A DNA stretch of 64,000 bases from Paenibacillus whitsoniae (GCF_003955665.1 NZ_RXHU01000014.1:1-64000); one strand, 5' to 3'; shown: positions 1-9,262, numbered from the stretch's first letter. The notes: generated from the sequence alone by a model not told the origin. Translations and numbers: made by a program.

Positions 1-1
1 G

Positions 2-1165
2 CTGACTGGCTGCTGGGATCGACTGGAGATCGAAGATCGGGCCGTCGTGCTGGCGATTGGCATTGATAGTGCGAAACCGGGTGATGAAAAGGAAACCAGC
101 AATTCCACGCATATTCTCAAGCCGGATACCGAGAGCAGTAAGGGACTTATTCGTATCACTGTTCAAATTGCTGTCCCTGGCCGAATTCCGCTAGGGACTG
201 GAGACGGTTCAGGTGGACCTGCCGGAGCAAAACCGGTTTGGGTTTTATCCAGTGTCGGATACACCGTAGAGGATGCTATTACGAATCTTCAGCAGCAGCT
301 TGCAGATGAGTTATTTTTAGGCCATTTACGGGTCATTGTCATCTCGGAAGACGTCGCAAAAAAAGGAATTGAGAATGAAAACGACTTCTTTCGCAGGCAA
401 CCGCAAGTCAGACGAACCGTTTGGATGGTTGTATGCAAAGGCAGCGCGGCTGACATTATGAATGCCACACCGCAATTAGAACGTGTACCGACGTTGTATT
501 TGTTAGCCACTTTGGAGCATGCCAGAGAGATGGGCAAGCTTCCCAACATTTTTATGGGCGTTTTTTTCAGTGCCAGTTCTTCCAAAGGGAAAGAAGGCAT
601 GATTCCTTATTTGGTATTAAAGAAGGAATCCAACATTGAAATCGCCGGGATGGCTTATTTTAAAAACGATATCATGGTCGGCACCACAACAGCCTTGCAA
701 ATCGGACATTATATGGCAATCAAGGAAATCAACCCAGGAGGGTACAAGGTTCTGTTGCAAATGCCAGACTCAAAAACAATGGTCATCTTCAAATCTACAC
801 ATCGGAAGGCAAAAATAACGACAACCATCCAAAATGGCAAGGTTCATGCCTTCGTTAAATGTCAAATCGAGGGTGATTTAGTTGAAAAATCGAATGAAAA
901 TGTCCTCATTACAAAGGAAAACTTGAAGAAGTTGGAGGAAAAAATTCAATCAGACGGAACGATCGGTTTTAAAAAATTAATCCAGCAGACGCAAAAGAAT
1001 GGCAGCGATATTTTCGGTTTCGGGGAATATGTGCGCGCGACGCAGCCTGCTTACTGGAACAAGGAAGTTAAAACGAAGGAAGCGTGGGAGGAACAGTATA
1101 AGGAAATGTCCCTTGATCTCACACTTCAGATTAAAATTAGACGTGTTGGAACGAAAACCAATTAA
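2..1165 (+). CDS. Ger(x)C-family spore germination lipoprotein, 5' end outside window
   Basis: Lipid-anchored C subunit of a GerA-type germinant receptor, expected on the outer face of the spore inner membrane. The frame is open from base 2 and begins with a lipobox, L-T-G-C-W-D, so only the start codon and most of the signal peptide lie beyond the left edge. A GTG at 47 is internal, not the start. Family signatures are visible: a LGHLRVIVISEDVAKKGI block (about residues 100-117) and, near the C-terminus, DIFGFGEYVRATQPAYW and a terminal IKIRRVGT. The same end occurs in the full-length paralog at 4783. It is followed after 17 bases by a small membrane protein gene. The A and B subunits are presumably to the left. 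Confidence 0.93.
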   Translation: MTGCWDRLEIEDRAVVLAIGIDSAKPGDEKETSNSTHILKPDTESSKGLIRITVQIAVPGRIPLGTGDGSGGPAGAKPVWVLSSVGYTVEDAITNLQQQLADELFLGHLRVIVISEDVAKKGIENENDFFRRQPQVRRTVWMVVCKGSAADIMNATPQLERVPTLYLLATLEHAREMGKLPNIFMGVFFSASSSKGKEGMIPYLVLKKESNIEIAGMAYFKNDIMVGTTTALQIGHYMAIKEINPGGYKVLLQMPDSKTMVIFKSTHRKAKITTTIQNGKVHAFVKCQIEGDLVEKSNENVLITKENLKKLEEKIQSDGTIGFKKLIQQTQKNGSDIFGFGEYVRATQPAYWNKEVKTKEAWEEQYKEMSLDLTLQIKIRRVGTKTN

Positions 1166-1182
1166 GGAGGAATCGGCCGCCA

Positions 1183-1383
1183 ATGATTACCTTTAACAAT
1201 TATACGATTTTACTTCTGTTGATCACGGGGCTGCTTATTTTGGTTTTCGATGTGAAGAATTATGGGAAAGCCAATATGCCTAAAGAGAAAAAAGTGGCGG
1301 TCATCGCCGGTTGTTTGAATATCTCTTTGGGCGTCATTTCGTTCCTTGGTTATTTGGCGTATGAGAAGTGGTTTTGGAAATAA
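1183..1383 (+). CDS. small two-helix membrane protein of a germination locus
   Basis: A 66-residue protein with two hydrophobic segments (about residues 8-24 and 39-59) joined by a basic, charged linker (VKNYGKANMPKEKK). The ATG is preceded by AAGGAGG about 12 bases upstream, and the gene starts 17 bases after a gerC stop, so it is almost certainly cotranscribed with it. It resembles the small membrane proteins called CLC_0170 family that sit next to ger genes in clostridia and bacilli; that family name is from memory and not checked. A receptor-accessory role comparable to the small GerD/D-subunit-like membrane peptides is inference from position only. Confidence 0.75.
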   Translation: MITFNNYTILLLLITGLLILVFDVKNYGKANMPKEKKVAVIAGCLNISLGVISFLGYLAYEKWFWK

Positions 1384-1457
1384 ATCAGAAGTCGATGTGG
1401 ACAATGGCGTCTAGCAAATGAGGTTTGCTCACAGGATGAAAAAACGGTAACATAAAG

Positions 1458-1500
1458 AAATGGCGGTCAGGGAGTTTATCTCGTGCCGCCATTTTTCTTT
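1458..1500 (+). terminator. intrinsic terminator after ger genes
   Basis: Stem AAATGGCGG (1458-1466) pairs perfectly with CCGCCATTT (1486-1494), followed by TTCTTTT. It closes the first germination locus. Confidence 0.75.
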
Positions 1501-1547
1501 TATGGCCGCCTTCATCGTCGGTTCAAAAAACATGGGAGGTTCCAACT

Positions 1548-1799
1548 ATGGCAAAAGCAAAGATCCCCAAGCGACCAACTCGTGATGAGTTTGTATTAGA
1601 GGAACTTGGAAATCAAATAACGGAAGCATACAACGAAAAATCACAAGTAGAATTAACGATCTGGGCATGGGAAGAACCGCTGCGAGGTGAAATTATTCAC
1701 TTGGATTCAAGGACAGGCAAAGTTCACGTTCAAAAAGCGGCAGAAGTAATAAAAGTCCCATTTATGGACATTATGGCACTTAATTACCCGCGGGACTGA
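1548..1799 (+). CDS. YolD-like protein
   Basis: An 83-residue soluble protein with the layout of the YolD-like family: a Lys/Arg-Pro-rich N-terminus (KIPKRPTRDEF), a middle strand region (VELTIWAWEEPLRGEIIHLD) and the ending VPFMDIMAL, matching the family's PF-x-DI motif. AGGAGG-like site GGGAGG lies 9 bases before the ATG. In bacilli YolD often accompanies the Y-family polymerase UvrX/YqjW and is thought to modulate SOS mutagenesis. No polymerase gene is present here, so this is a stand-alone copy sitting between two germination loci. The following 274 bases to 2073 contain no convincing gene. Confidence 0.75.
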   Translation: MAKAKIPKRPTRDEFVLEELGNQITEAYNEKSQVELTIWAWEEPLRGEIIHLDSRTGKVHVQKAAEVIKVPFMDIMALNYPRD

Positions 1800-2073
1800 A
1801 GTAGCGACGAGCGTAGCCTCTTGGGCTTAGGAAATAAGCATTGTTCGTATAGGTCAGCTCTTTCCTATTGGAACGGGCTGGCCCTGTTGTCTTGCTCGCA
1901 TTCGCATAATTTTGTTAAAAAGCAGCAAACTACAGGAAGAATTTACAATGCCAAATTCCAATATCCTACTGGGACTTGGGGGTATATGCCTACCGCAACT
2001 CAGCTTTTTTCATGATATGTGTGATTATGGGGATATTATCAGAAAATGGAACCGAAATATGAGGGAAATCATT

Positions 2074-3180
2074 ATGATGCGAAATGTCAAAATATCCGTT
2101 AACCAATTTGCCGTCATTGTGATGATCTTTACGATTGGTACAACCATTCTGGTCATCCCGTCAGGCCTTGCAGCGGCGGCTAAACAAGATGCGTGGATAG
2201 GCGCGCTGCTTGGCGTTAGTCTGAATATAGGAATGGTCTGCTTATACAACAAAGTTGGCAGTTGTTTCCCGAACATGACATTAATCGCCTATAACGAGCA
2301 ATTGTTTGGCAAATGGCTGGGGAAGCTGTTCTCTTTTGGATTTATTTTTTTCTCCTTCGTCGGAGCCACGACGGTCTTGTTTTATATGGGCAATTTCGTC
2401 ACGACTCAAGTGATGCCCGATACACCGATTCAAGCGATCAATGTACTGTTTGCTCTTGTCGTCGTTATGGGCGTGCGGCTAGGTCTCGAAACGATTGCTC
2501 GTGCAGCAGAGATCTTTTTTCCATGGATCATCATTCTGTTTATAGTGTTAGTGGCGTGTCTGTTACCGGAAATAGAAGTTGAGAAGCTGCAGCCTGTATA
2601 CTCTTCTGGAGGAGGGGGGCTGGTGAGAGCGGCTTTGGAAGTGGCCGGCACGTCTTCTCTGCCTTTTATCGTTCTGTTCATGATCTATCCCGTTCATGTC
2701 ATCCAGATTCGCAAAGCCAAGAAAGCCTACTTGCTCGGCACCCTTTTCGGCGGACTATGCTTCGTCGTAATCACGTTCCTGTGCGTTGCGGTGCTGGGCA
2801 CCAAATTGACCGAAAGACTGATGTATCCGAGCTATGTGCTCGCCAAGGAGATTAATATCGGCAACTTCTTCGAACGTGTGGAAATTCTCATCGCGGGGAT
2901 CTGGTTTCTAACCGTTTTTTTCAAATTAACCTTTTACTTCTACAGCTTCGTCATAGGACTGGCCCAACTTTTGAGGATGGACGATTATCGGCCCCTGACA
3001 ATGCCGCTGGGCATGATTCTGGTCGTGTATTCTCTGGTTGTTTATCCGAACGTTGCGTATATGTCCAAATTCGATTCCGAATCGTTCATCCCGTATGCGC
3101 TGACTGCTGGAGGGCTGTACCCTCTGCTCATACTGATCACTGCACGCATTCGGAAGAAAACGGGCCAGGCGAAAGCTTGA
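2074..3180 (+). CDS. GerB-family germinant receptor permease (APC fold)
   Basis: Integral membrane B subunit of a GerA-type germinant receptor, 368 residues, with about ten hydrophobic segments. The N-terminus ISVNQFAVIVMIFTIGTTILVIPSG is the typical first helix of spore germination permeases. The open frame extends back to 1912, but the ATG at 2074 is preceded by GAGGGA at 8 bases and gives the usual family length, so it is preferred. The stop overlaps the region just before the GerA start. Structures of the family show an amino acid permease-like fold that binds amino acid germinants; the ligand of this copy cannot be read from sequence. First gene of a B-A-C-small protein operon. Confidence 0.93.
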   Translation: MMRNVKISVNQFAVIVMIFTIGTTILVIPSGLAAAAKQDAWIGALLGVSLNIGMVCLYNKVGSCFPNMTLIAYNEQLFGKWLGKLFSFGFIFFSFVGATTVLFYMGNFVTTQVMPDTPIQAINVLFALVVVMGVRLGLETIARAAEIFFPWIIILFIVLVACLLPEIEVEKLQPVYSSGGGGLVRAALEVAGTSSLPFIVLFMIYPVHVIQIRKAKKAYLLGTLFGGLCFVVITFLCVAVLGTKLTERLMYPSYVLAKEINIGNFFERVEILIAGIWFLTVFFKLTFYFYSFVIGLAQLLRMDDYRPLTMPLGMILVVYSLVVYPNVAYMSKFDSESFIPYALTAGGLYPLLILITARIRKKTGQAKA

Positions 3181-3197
3181 GTAGGGGGAGGAAAACA

Positions 3198-4760
3198 TTG
3201 GGTTTCTTCAAAAGGCTATTTCAGCACAGCAGCTACTTCTCTGTGGACGCCAGTCTGCTTCCTCCGGATCTGATGCAGCCGGTTCATTCACTATCGGAGG
3301 CTATTGCTGTCAATTTCGAGAGGGTTCGGGAGGTTTTTGGACACAGCGGCGATATCGTAATGCAGACAATTCACTGGGATGCGGAAGAACCGGTTGAAAT
3401 CGGCTTTATCTACATTCAAGGCCTCGTTAGCGGAGCTTTGATTCAAAACTTGCTTATGGAACAACTGAAAACGGATTCGGCCGGCTTCACGCTGAACACG
3501 ATCCGCAATGCCATCAGCACGCTTGGCCAAGCACGTGAAATTTCCGACTTTGAAGCGTTGTATCAGTCCATTTTAACCGGACAAACCATTATTCTACTGA
3601 ATGGATTTGCGCAAGGGTTTGCGGCACAAACCCAAGGCGGGGAGCACCGCACCGTGGAGGAACCGTCAACGCAATCCGTCGTTCGAGGACCTCGGGAAGG
3701 CTTCACGGAGCAAATCAGTACGAACACGGCGATGATCAGGCGCAAAATCAAAGATCCGAATCTTTGGGTGGAAGCGATAACGGTCGGCCGCGTGAGCCGT
3801 ACGGAAGTCGTTTTGATGTACATGAACGGCATTGCCAATGAGAAGCTGGTCACGGAAGCGAGGATGCGGCTTCAGCGGATCGACATCGACGCCATCTTCG
3901 AAAGCGGAAATATCGAAGAGTTGATTCAAGATGATTCCTACTCGCCTTTCCCGACGATATACAATACGGAACGTCCGGATGTCGTTGCCGCGGGCTTAAT
4001 GGAAGGCAGAATCGCTATTCTAGTCGACGGCACGCCTTTTGTGTTGATGGCGCCCGCCTTGTTCATCCAATTTTATCAATCGGCCGAAGATTATTACCAA
4101 CGCGCAGATTTTGCGACATTGCTGAGACTCCTTCGGTTTGTTTGCTTTTTCATCTCGCTGCTGGCCCCTTCGCTCTATATCGGCATCACGACCTTTCATC
4201 AAGAACTTTTGCCGGCTTCTCTGCTGATCAGTCTTGCCGCGCAGCGGGAAGGAATCCCTTTCCCGGCGTTTATCGAAGCGGTCGTCATGGAGGTCACCTT
4301 CGAGATTCTTCGCGAGGCTGGCGTACGATTACCGAAAACCGTCGGACAAGCCGTATCCATTGTTGGCGCCCTTGTAATCGGCCAAGCAGCGGTTGAAGCA
4401 GGGCTTGTGTCTCCAGCGATGGTGATTATTGTGGCCATAACGGCCATCGCTAACTTTGCCATCCCTTCCTTCAATATGGGGATCTCACTCCGTATTTTGC
4501 GCTTTCTGCTGATGTTATTTGCCGCGTCCTTCGGATTGTTCGGCGTCACGGTCGGGATCATCGCCATCGTGCTGCATCTGTGCAGTTTAAGATCGTTCGG
4601 TATTCCATATATGTCGCCGATGGCTCCATTTATTATGGATGACCAGAAAGATACGATCTTTCGGTTCCCATTATGGGCATTAGTCACAAGACCGAGACTC
4701 CTCAGTCAGAAAAACAACATCCGGGAGAACAACGTTCCCTCGAATAAGCAGAAAATTTGA
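3198..4760 (+). CDS. GerA-family spore germination protein
   Basis: A subunit of the receptor, 520 residues. The chosen start is TTG at 3198, seven bases after GGGGGAGG; a TTG at 3177 overlaps the permease stop and would place the Shine-Dalgarno inside the gene. The soluble N-terminal domain (to about 280) includes the family blocks REGFTEQISTNTAMIRRKIKDP, which closely follows the GerA consensus, and RPDVVAAGLMEGRIAILVDGTPF. The C-terminal half has about five or six membrane segments with the PLSLYIG-like LLAPSLYIGI and RVKLPKTVG-like RLPKTVGQAVSIVGALVIGQAAV blocks. GerA proteins oligomerise to form the ion channel released on germinant binding. Cotranscribed with the permease and with gerC. 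Confidence 0.95.
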   Translation: MGFFKRLFQHSSYFSVDASLLPPDLMQPVHSLSEAIAVNFERVREVFGHSGDIVMQTIHWDAEEPVEIGFIYIQGLVSGALIQNLLMEQLKTDSAGFTLNTIRNAISTLGQAREISDFEALYQSILTGQTIILLNGFAQGFAAQTQGGEHRTVEEPSTQSVVRGPREGFTEQISTNTAMIRRKIKDPNLWVEAITVGRVSRTEVVLMYMNGIANEKLVTEARMRLQRIDIDAIFESGNIEELIQDDSYSPFPTIYNTERPDVVAAGLMEGRIAILVDGTPFVLMAPALFIQFYQSAEDYYQRADFATLLRLLRFVCFFISLLAPSLYIGITTFHQELLPASLLISLAAQREGIPFPAFIEAVVMEVTFEILREAGVRLPKTVGQAVSIVGALVIGQAAVEAGLVSPAMVIIVAITAIANFAIPSFNMGISLRILRFLLMLFAASFGLFGVTVGIIAIVLHLCSLRSFGIPYMSPMAPFIMDDQKDTIFRFPLWALVTRPRLLSQKNNIRENNVPSNKQKI

Positions 4761-4782
4761 GCTTATAGAAAGGAGCCGCGGT

Positions 4783-5982
4783 ATGCGCAAGCCTATCATG
4801 CTGTTCATCGTTTGTTTCCTGATGATGATCGTCCTGTCAGGCTGTTGGAGCCGACGTGAATTGAATGATTTGGCCATTGCCGTCGGCATGGGCTTTGACA
4901 AAACCAAGGACGGTGTTCAAGTCACGGTGCAAATTGTTAATCCTGGCGAAGTTGCTTCCAAGCAAGGGGCGACGGGCTTAACGACGCCTGTAAGCTCGTT
5001 CAAGACTACGTCAAAAACCATTTTCGAAGCGCTGAGGAAATTAACGAATCAAAGTCCACGCAAAGTTTATTCGTCCCATCTACGTGTTCTTGTCATTAGT
5101 GAAGCATTGGCCAGAGAGGGCATCATGCCGATTCTGGACGGGATTTCGCGAAACCATGAGATGCGGGCGGATTTTTACATTTTGGTTGCCCGAAATGCGA
5201 CTGCTGAGAGCATTTTGAATACATTAACCTCCATTGAGAAAATTCCTGCCAACAAGCTGTTTTCGACCTTGGAAATGTCGGCTAAAGTATGGGCGCCTAC
5301 CGTAGAAGTCAGACTCGATACACTGGTTACCGATCTGCAAACGGAAGGCAAAGATCCGGTATTGCCGGGGATCGTGTTGAAAGGGGACCCCCGCAGAGGC
5401 GATGAGAAAAGCAGTATAAACCGAATTGCTGCGACAACGATTTTGGAAAATTCGGGATTGGCCGTTTTCAAGAAAGATAAGCTGATCGGCTGGTTGAATG
5501 AGGAAGACAGTAAAGGCTACAACTACGTGACCGATAATGTCGTAAGCACGGCTGGGGAGATTTCATGTCCATCCGGAGGCATAATTGCGCTTGATGTGGT
5601 GCGCACGAAAACGAAGATGAGGGGAGATGTGGTCAATGATGAACCGCGAATCTCGATCGACATCTTTGTGGAAGAGAACGTGGGGGAAGTCCAATGCAAG
5701 ATCGATCTTATGGAGCCTCAAACGATCGCTGAGCTGGAGCAGATTGCGGAGCGCGAGGTGAACAACATCATCGAGTCCGTTATCCAAAAAGTCAGAAAAT
5801 ATAAAGTAGACATCTTCGGCTTCGGCGATGCCATTTATCGCGCCAATCCCAAATACTGGAGCCAGCATCATCAAAACTGGCAAGAGCTATTTCTCCATTT
5901 GCCGGTCGATGTGCATACCGAGGTCAAAATTCGCCGCGTCGGCACCGTGACCGATCCCTTGGTCCAACAGGCAGAGGAGTGA
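4783..5982 (+). CDS. Ger(x)C-family spore germination lipoprotein
   Basis: C subunit of the receptor, 399 residues. Signal peptide with lipobox LSGC at residues 18-21, followed by WSRRELNDLAIAVGMGFD, the canonical start of mature GerC proteins. Middle block VYSSHLRVLVISEALAREG and C-terminal FGFGDAIYRANPKYW and VKIRRVGTVTD are family hallmarks. AAAGGAG lies about 9 bases upstream of the ATG. Gap of 22 bases after gerA and 6 bases before the next small membrane gene show one operon. It is the intact counterpart of the partial gene at the left edge; the two differ clearly in sequence, so they belong to two different receptors. Confidence 0.95.
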   Translation: MRKPIMLFIVCFLMMIVLSGCWSRRELNDLAIAVGMGFDKTKDGVQVTVQIVNPGEVASKQGATGLTTPVSSFKTTSKTIFEALRKLTNQSPRKVYSSHLRVLVISEALAREGIMPILDGISRNHEMRADFYILVARNATAESILNTLTSIEKIPANKLFSTLEMSAKVWAPTVEVRLDTLVTDLQTEGKDPVLPGIVLKGDPRRGDEKSSINRIAATTILENSGLAVFKKDKLIGWLNEEDSKGYNYVTDNVVSTAGEISCPSGGIIALDVVRTKTKMRGDVVNDEPRISIDIFVEENVGEVQCKIDLMEPQTIAELEQIAEREVNNIIESVIQKVRKYKVDIFGFGDAIYRANPKYWSQHHQNWQELFLHLPVDVHTEVKIRRVGTVTDPLVQQAEE

Positions 5983-5988
5983 TAACAC

Positions 5989-6222
5989 ATGTGGTCAATC
6001 GCAATGATACTCGCAGCTTCTGCCCTCATTGGACTGCTGGAAATTCCGGCACTTTGGAAGAAAAAACAGCGCAAAGATTTCATGATCTTCTGTGGCTTGC
6101 TGCTGCTTGGATCCATACTGGGCATCGCACACAGTTTGCGGATGAAGCTGCCTAATCCGTTGGATTTCATATCTTTCGTTTTTCAGCCGATCAGCAAAGT
6201 CTTGATCCGTTGGCTTGCGTAA
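5989..6222 (+). CDS. small membrane protein at end of ger operon
   Basis: 77 residues, with two hydrophobic stretches (about 2-20 and 30-47), a basic KKKQRKD connector and an amphipathic tail ending in VFQPISKVLIRWLA. It begins six bases after the gerC stop, with GAGGAG overlapping the end of gerC as its ribosome-binding site. The plan is like that of the 66-residue protein at 1183, which also follows a gerC gene, although the sequences are not obviously alike. Function is unknown; a receptor-associated role is inferred from position. Confidence 0.7.
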   Translation: MWSIAMILAASALIGLLEIPALWKKKQRKDFMIFCGLLLLGSILGIAHSLRMKLPNPLDFISFVFQPISKVLIRWLA

Positions 6223-6333
6223 TGCTGCAAGGCCAATGTGAACCAGGAACTCGCAGGATCGTCTATTTAATGACAACTCAATTTACCAATAATAGTGAAT
6301 AAAGATAATTACCTATGGACGGAGTTGCTTTTG

Positions 6334-7206
6334 ATGAAAAGATGGGTGACGGTGACAGCCCTTTCTGCACTGCTGCTAAGCTCTTGCTCAGCAGGCGAGG
6401 AACGGATGACAGCGGCGGGTACGACTAGGGGCACCAACTCTCACAAACAACAATTAATCCACGCGAATGGAACGAATGTGATGGAACGGATAGCCGTGCC
6501 AAACGGTTATGAACGAGTTCCCGCAGAGGAAGGGTCTTATGGGGATTATTTGCGAAAAATTCCGCTGAAGCCCCATGGCACCAAGGTGCATTTGTTTAAT
6601 GGGGAGCTTAAAGCTCACGAGGTTTACGAAGCTGTGCTCGATGTGGATGTGGGGGATCGAGATCTGCAGCAGTGCGCTGATGCGGTGATGAGGCTGCGAG
6701 CGGAGTACCTGTATGGCAGCGGCCAGCATGATCAGATTCACTTCAATTTTACAAATGGCTTTAAAGCTGATTATGCGACATGGAGGAAAGGGAATCGGAT
6801 TGAAGTTACCGGCAACAAGGTCTCGTGGATCAAAAAGGGAACGCCATCCGACAGCTATGAGGTCTTTCGCAGTTATCTGAACATGGTGTTTGCGTATGCG
6901 GGAACACTGTCGTTGTCGAAGGAAATGAAGCAAGTGCCGCTATCGGAGATGCAGGTTGGGGATGTGTTTCTGGAAGGGGGCACGCCGGGACATGCCGTAG
7001 TCGTATTGGACATGGCTCAGAACCCCAAGACCGGTGAAAAGCTTTTTATTTTAGCGCAGGGCTTCACGCCTGCACAAGATATACACATTCTGGAGAATGC
7101 GAGTAACGGAAAAGGGAATCCCTGGTATTCCACTGCGTTTGAGGGGAAGCTAAACTCCCCGGAATGGACATTTACAAGGGAACAACTGTATAGATTCGCA
7201 GATTGA
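6334..7206 (+). CDS. DUF4846-type lipoprotein
   Basis: 290-residue exported lipoprotein. The open frame starts at 6295, but ATG 6334 has GGAG nine bases upstream and opens directly onto a signal peptide with lipobox LLSSC. The mature part has the features I associate with DUF4846: YGDYLRKIPLKPHGTKVHLFNGE, a conserved QQCADAVMRLRAEYLY helix, FNFTNGFKADYATWRKG, and the C-terminal GDVFLEGGTPGHAVVVLDMA with a PGHAV motif. The reaction is unknown; the family looks enzymatic because of the conserved His in the PGHAV loop. It stands alone, with its own terminator 40 bases downstream. Confidence 0.8.
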   Translation: MKRWVTVTALSALLLSSCSAGEERMTAAGTTRGTNSHKQQLIHANGTNVMERIAVPNGYERVPAEEGSYGDYLRKIPLKPHGTKVHLFNGELKAHEVYEAVLDVDVGDRDLQQCADAVMRLRAEYLYGSGQHDQIHFNFTNGFKADYATWRKGNRIEVTGNKVSWIKKGTPSDSYEVFRSYLNMVFAYAGTLSLSKEMKQVPLSEMQVGDVFLEGGTPGHAVVVLDMAQNPKTGEKLFILAQGFTPAQDIHILENASNGKGNPWYSTAFEGKLNSPEWTFTREQLYRFAD

Positions 7207-7250
7207 TATCTAAAAGGATATCAGGAAAGCGGCATCAAGCGCATCAAAAA

Positions 7251-7282
7251 AAAGGGATGACCCAATATGGTCATCTCTTTTT
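7251..7282 (+). terminator. intrinsic terminator
   Basis: Stem AAAGGGATGACC (7251-7262) with GGTCATCTCTTT (7269-7280), one G-T pair, six-base loop, then T residues. Confidence 0.8.
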
Positions 7283-7393
7283 GCTGTGAATGGAAAAATC
7301 CAGTAAGATGCCTTTCTATCTGTATAAACTTCATGTACACTTACTGGTATGAAGTACGTTACCGTTGGAGATGAAAGGGAAGGTTGGAATCTG

Positions 7394-8176
7394 ATGAAAA
7401 TGAGCGGCAATACGGTTCTTATTACAGGCGGATCATCCGGGATTGGCTTTGAATTTGCAAGTCAGCTTTTGCAGCTAGGGAATACTGTGATTATCACGGG
7501 GCGGGATCAAGCAAGGCTTGATGCCGCTAAGAAAAAGCTGCCAACGGTGCACACGTTTCAGAGCGACGCGGGAGACCCGCAAGCAATCGCAGATTTGTAT
7601 GCGGCGGTGGTGAGTCAATTTCCTAAACTCAACGTCTTGATCAATAACGCGGGTTTTATGCGAAGAATCAATCTTCATATGGCGGGTAACGACCAGGACG
7701 ATTTGAATAGCGAGATCGTAACGAACCTCAGTGGTCCTATCTGGATGGTACAGCAATTTTTATCGCATCTAAAAAGGCAAGAGTCGGCTGCGATTATCAA
7801 TGTATCATCGGGACTTGCGTTCGTGCCTCTTCCGATTTCGCCGATCTATTGCGCAGCGAAGGCCGGCCTTCATTCCTATACGCTTTCACTCAGAGCACAG
7901 CTTAAAAACACCAGCGTCAAAGTATTTGAGCTGGCTCCGCCGCTGACAGAAACGCCGCTTGTGGATGCATTCGATTCGGCAGAAATGGCAGGTTCAAAGG
8001 CGATGCCAGTTGCTGACATGGTGAGTTTTGCGATCACAAGAATGAAGCGTGATCACTACGAAATCCGGCCAGGGCAGAGCAACGCTTTGAAAATGCTGAG
8101 CAGGCTCGCGCCGAATTTTATTTTTAGCCAGCTCAGTAAGTCTGTGGATCACATGCTGGGCCAGACCAACAAGTAA
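7394..8176 (+). CDS. short-chain dehydrogenase/reductase (DltE-like)
   Basis: 260-residue Rossmann-fold oxidoreductase, cytoplasmic. NAD(P)-binding glycine motif TGGSSGIG at residues 11-18, the NNAG motif (INNAGF), catalytic Ser in INVSSG and YxxxK as YCAAK. A following block AGLHSYTLSLRAQLKNTSVKVFELAPPLTETPL resembles DltE-type SDRs of bacilli. The open frame goes back to 7349; ATG 7394 is chosen because AAGGGAAGG lies ten bases upstream and the protein then has the normal SDR length. Substrate unknown. It lies 35 bases before yojF but has no obvious metabolic link with it. Confidence 0.9.
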   Translation: MKMSGNTVLITGGSSGIGFEFASQLLQLGNTVIITGRDQARLDAAKKKLPTVHTFQSDAGDPQAIADLYAAVVSQFPKLNVLINNAGFMRRINLHMAGNDQDDLNSEIVTNLSGPIWMVQQFLSHLKRQESAAIINVSSGLAFVPLPISPIYCAAKAGLHSYTLSLRAQLKNTSVKVFELAPPLTETPLVDAFDSAEMAGSKAMPVADMVSFAITRMKRDHYEIRPGQSNALKMLSRLAPNFIFSQLSKSVDHMLGQTNK

Positions 8177-8211
8177 GTTAAGTCAACCAATCCGAAAGCC
8201 GAGGGAAGAAC

Positions 8212-8556
8212 ATGCAGCTTATCGACAAAACCAAAGTCCAGCAATTGATTGATCGTTTTATCGATCAGGAGTTATATATCCATCTTGAGATGACGACGGG
8301 AGCTTACGCCGCTCATCTGGATCGTACGAAGCACCCAGCCGCGACCTTCATTTCAAACGCCATGATTCGCTATACGCACGGCTCGATTTCCGGAGACGGA
8401 CCTTATCGCGTAGGCTTGAAAACCGGGCAGGGCTGGGTGTATTCCGAGGGACTAACCCACTATGAAGAGACGGAGTCCGAAAGACTTATCCTTGCTGGGC
8501 ACGATGCGGCGGGGAAACTCATTGTGGCTTTACAATTAAGCCGAGAGCTATTCTAG
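8212..8556 (+). CDS. yojF: YojF-family protein (DUF1806)
   Basis: 114-residue small protein. The sequence (VYSEGLTHYEET, HLEMTTGAYAAH, GPYRVGLKTGQGWVYSEGLT) and the position directly before a bacillithiol deacetylase reproduce the Bacillus subtilis yojF-yojG arrangement. YojF has no established reaction; the conserved pairing suggests it supports bacillithiol metabolism or YojG. The Shine-Dalgarno is GAGGGAAG about 6 bases upstream of the ATG. The next gene starts 13-22 bases after the stop, consistent with one transcript. Confidence 0.88.
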   Translation: MQLIDKTKVQQLIDRFIDQELYIHLEMTTGAYAAHLDRTKHPAATFISNAMIRYTHGSISGDGPYRVGLKTGQGWVYSEGLTHYEETESERLILAGHDAAGKLIVALQLSRELF

Positions 8557-8578
8557 CGTAAAGGAGAATTTGAATCAA

Positions 8579-9235
8579 ATGGAACGACATATCTTAGTTG
8601 TGCTTCCGCATCCTGACGATGAAGCATTCAGCGCGTCCGGTACGCTTGCTATGCACCTTAAGCAAGGGACAGGCGTTACTTACGCTTGTTTGACATTAGG
8701 AGAAATGGGCCGCAACATGGGGATCCCGCCTTTTGCCAACCGAGTTTCTTTACCCGCTATACGTAAACAGGAGTTGGAAGCCTCATGCCGTGCCATTGGC
8801 ATCCGGGATCTCAGATTGCTTGGATTTCACGATAAAATGATCGAATTCGAGAATAAAGCGCAGTTAGATGGAAGCATCGAAGCACTCCTAGAAGAGTTGA
8901 ACCCTTCGTTAGTCATCACGTTCCATCCGACACTAAGCGTTCATCCTGATCACAACGCATGCGGGGCGGCGGTCATCCGAACGGTTGGTCGCATGCCGAC
9001 CGACCGAAGGCCAACCGTGCATTGCATGGCGTTCGCTAACAATCACGAACAAGTGATCGGCAAACCCGATATTGTTAATGACGTTAAGGAATTTCTTGAA
9101 CAGAAGATGGCGTCGATTCAAGCCCATAAGTCCCAGTTCCAAGCCGCCGAATTGTTAGGCAGCAAGCAATTAACCGATCAGGAAATCCAGACGCGCTTCG
9201 GAACAGAACGATTTTGGACATATCGATTCGATTAA
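8579..9235 (+). CDS. bshB2: bacillithiol biosynthesis deacetylase BshB2
   Basis: Zinc-dependent LmbE/PIG-L family deacetylase that removes acetate from N-acetylglucosaminyl-malate (and bacillithiol conjugates) in the bacillithiol pathway. Metal/catalytic motif PHPDDE close to the N-terminus, TLGEMGRNMG, and a second metal site HPDHN (in LSVHPDHNACG). 218 residues. Start uncertain: TTG 8570 lies only three bases after AAGGAG, ATG 8579 twelve bases after it; the ATG gives the usual MERHILVVLPHPDDE start. The yojF neighbour strengthens the assignment to the YojG (BshB2) branch and not BshB1. Confidence 0.92.
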   Translation: MERHILVVLPHPDDEAFSASGTLAMHLKQGTGVTYACLTLGEMGRNMGIPPFANRVSLPAIRKQELEASCRAIGIRDLRLLGFHDKMIEFENKAQLDGSIEALLEELNPSLVITFHPTLSVHPDHNACGAAVIRTVGRMPTDRRPTVHCMAFANNHEQVIGKPDIVNDVKEFLEQKMASIQAHKSQFQAAELLGSKQLTDQEIQTRFGTERFWTYRFD

Positions 9236-9262
9236 GGAATCCGACAAGCTTGGGAATAGATG

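Noticed and set aside
1912..2073. Upstream extension of the GerB permease by 54 residues
   Set aside because: The extension has no family resemblance, while ATG 2074 has a good Shine-Dalgarno and gives the standard N-terminus.
2..6222. The two gerC genes as one duplicated operon
   Set aside because: Separated by a terminator and yolD, and the proteins differ in most positions outside family motifs; they are separate receptors.
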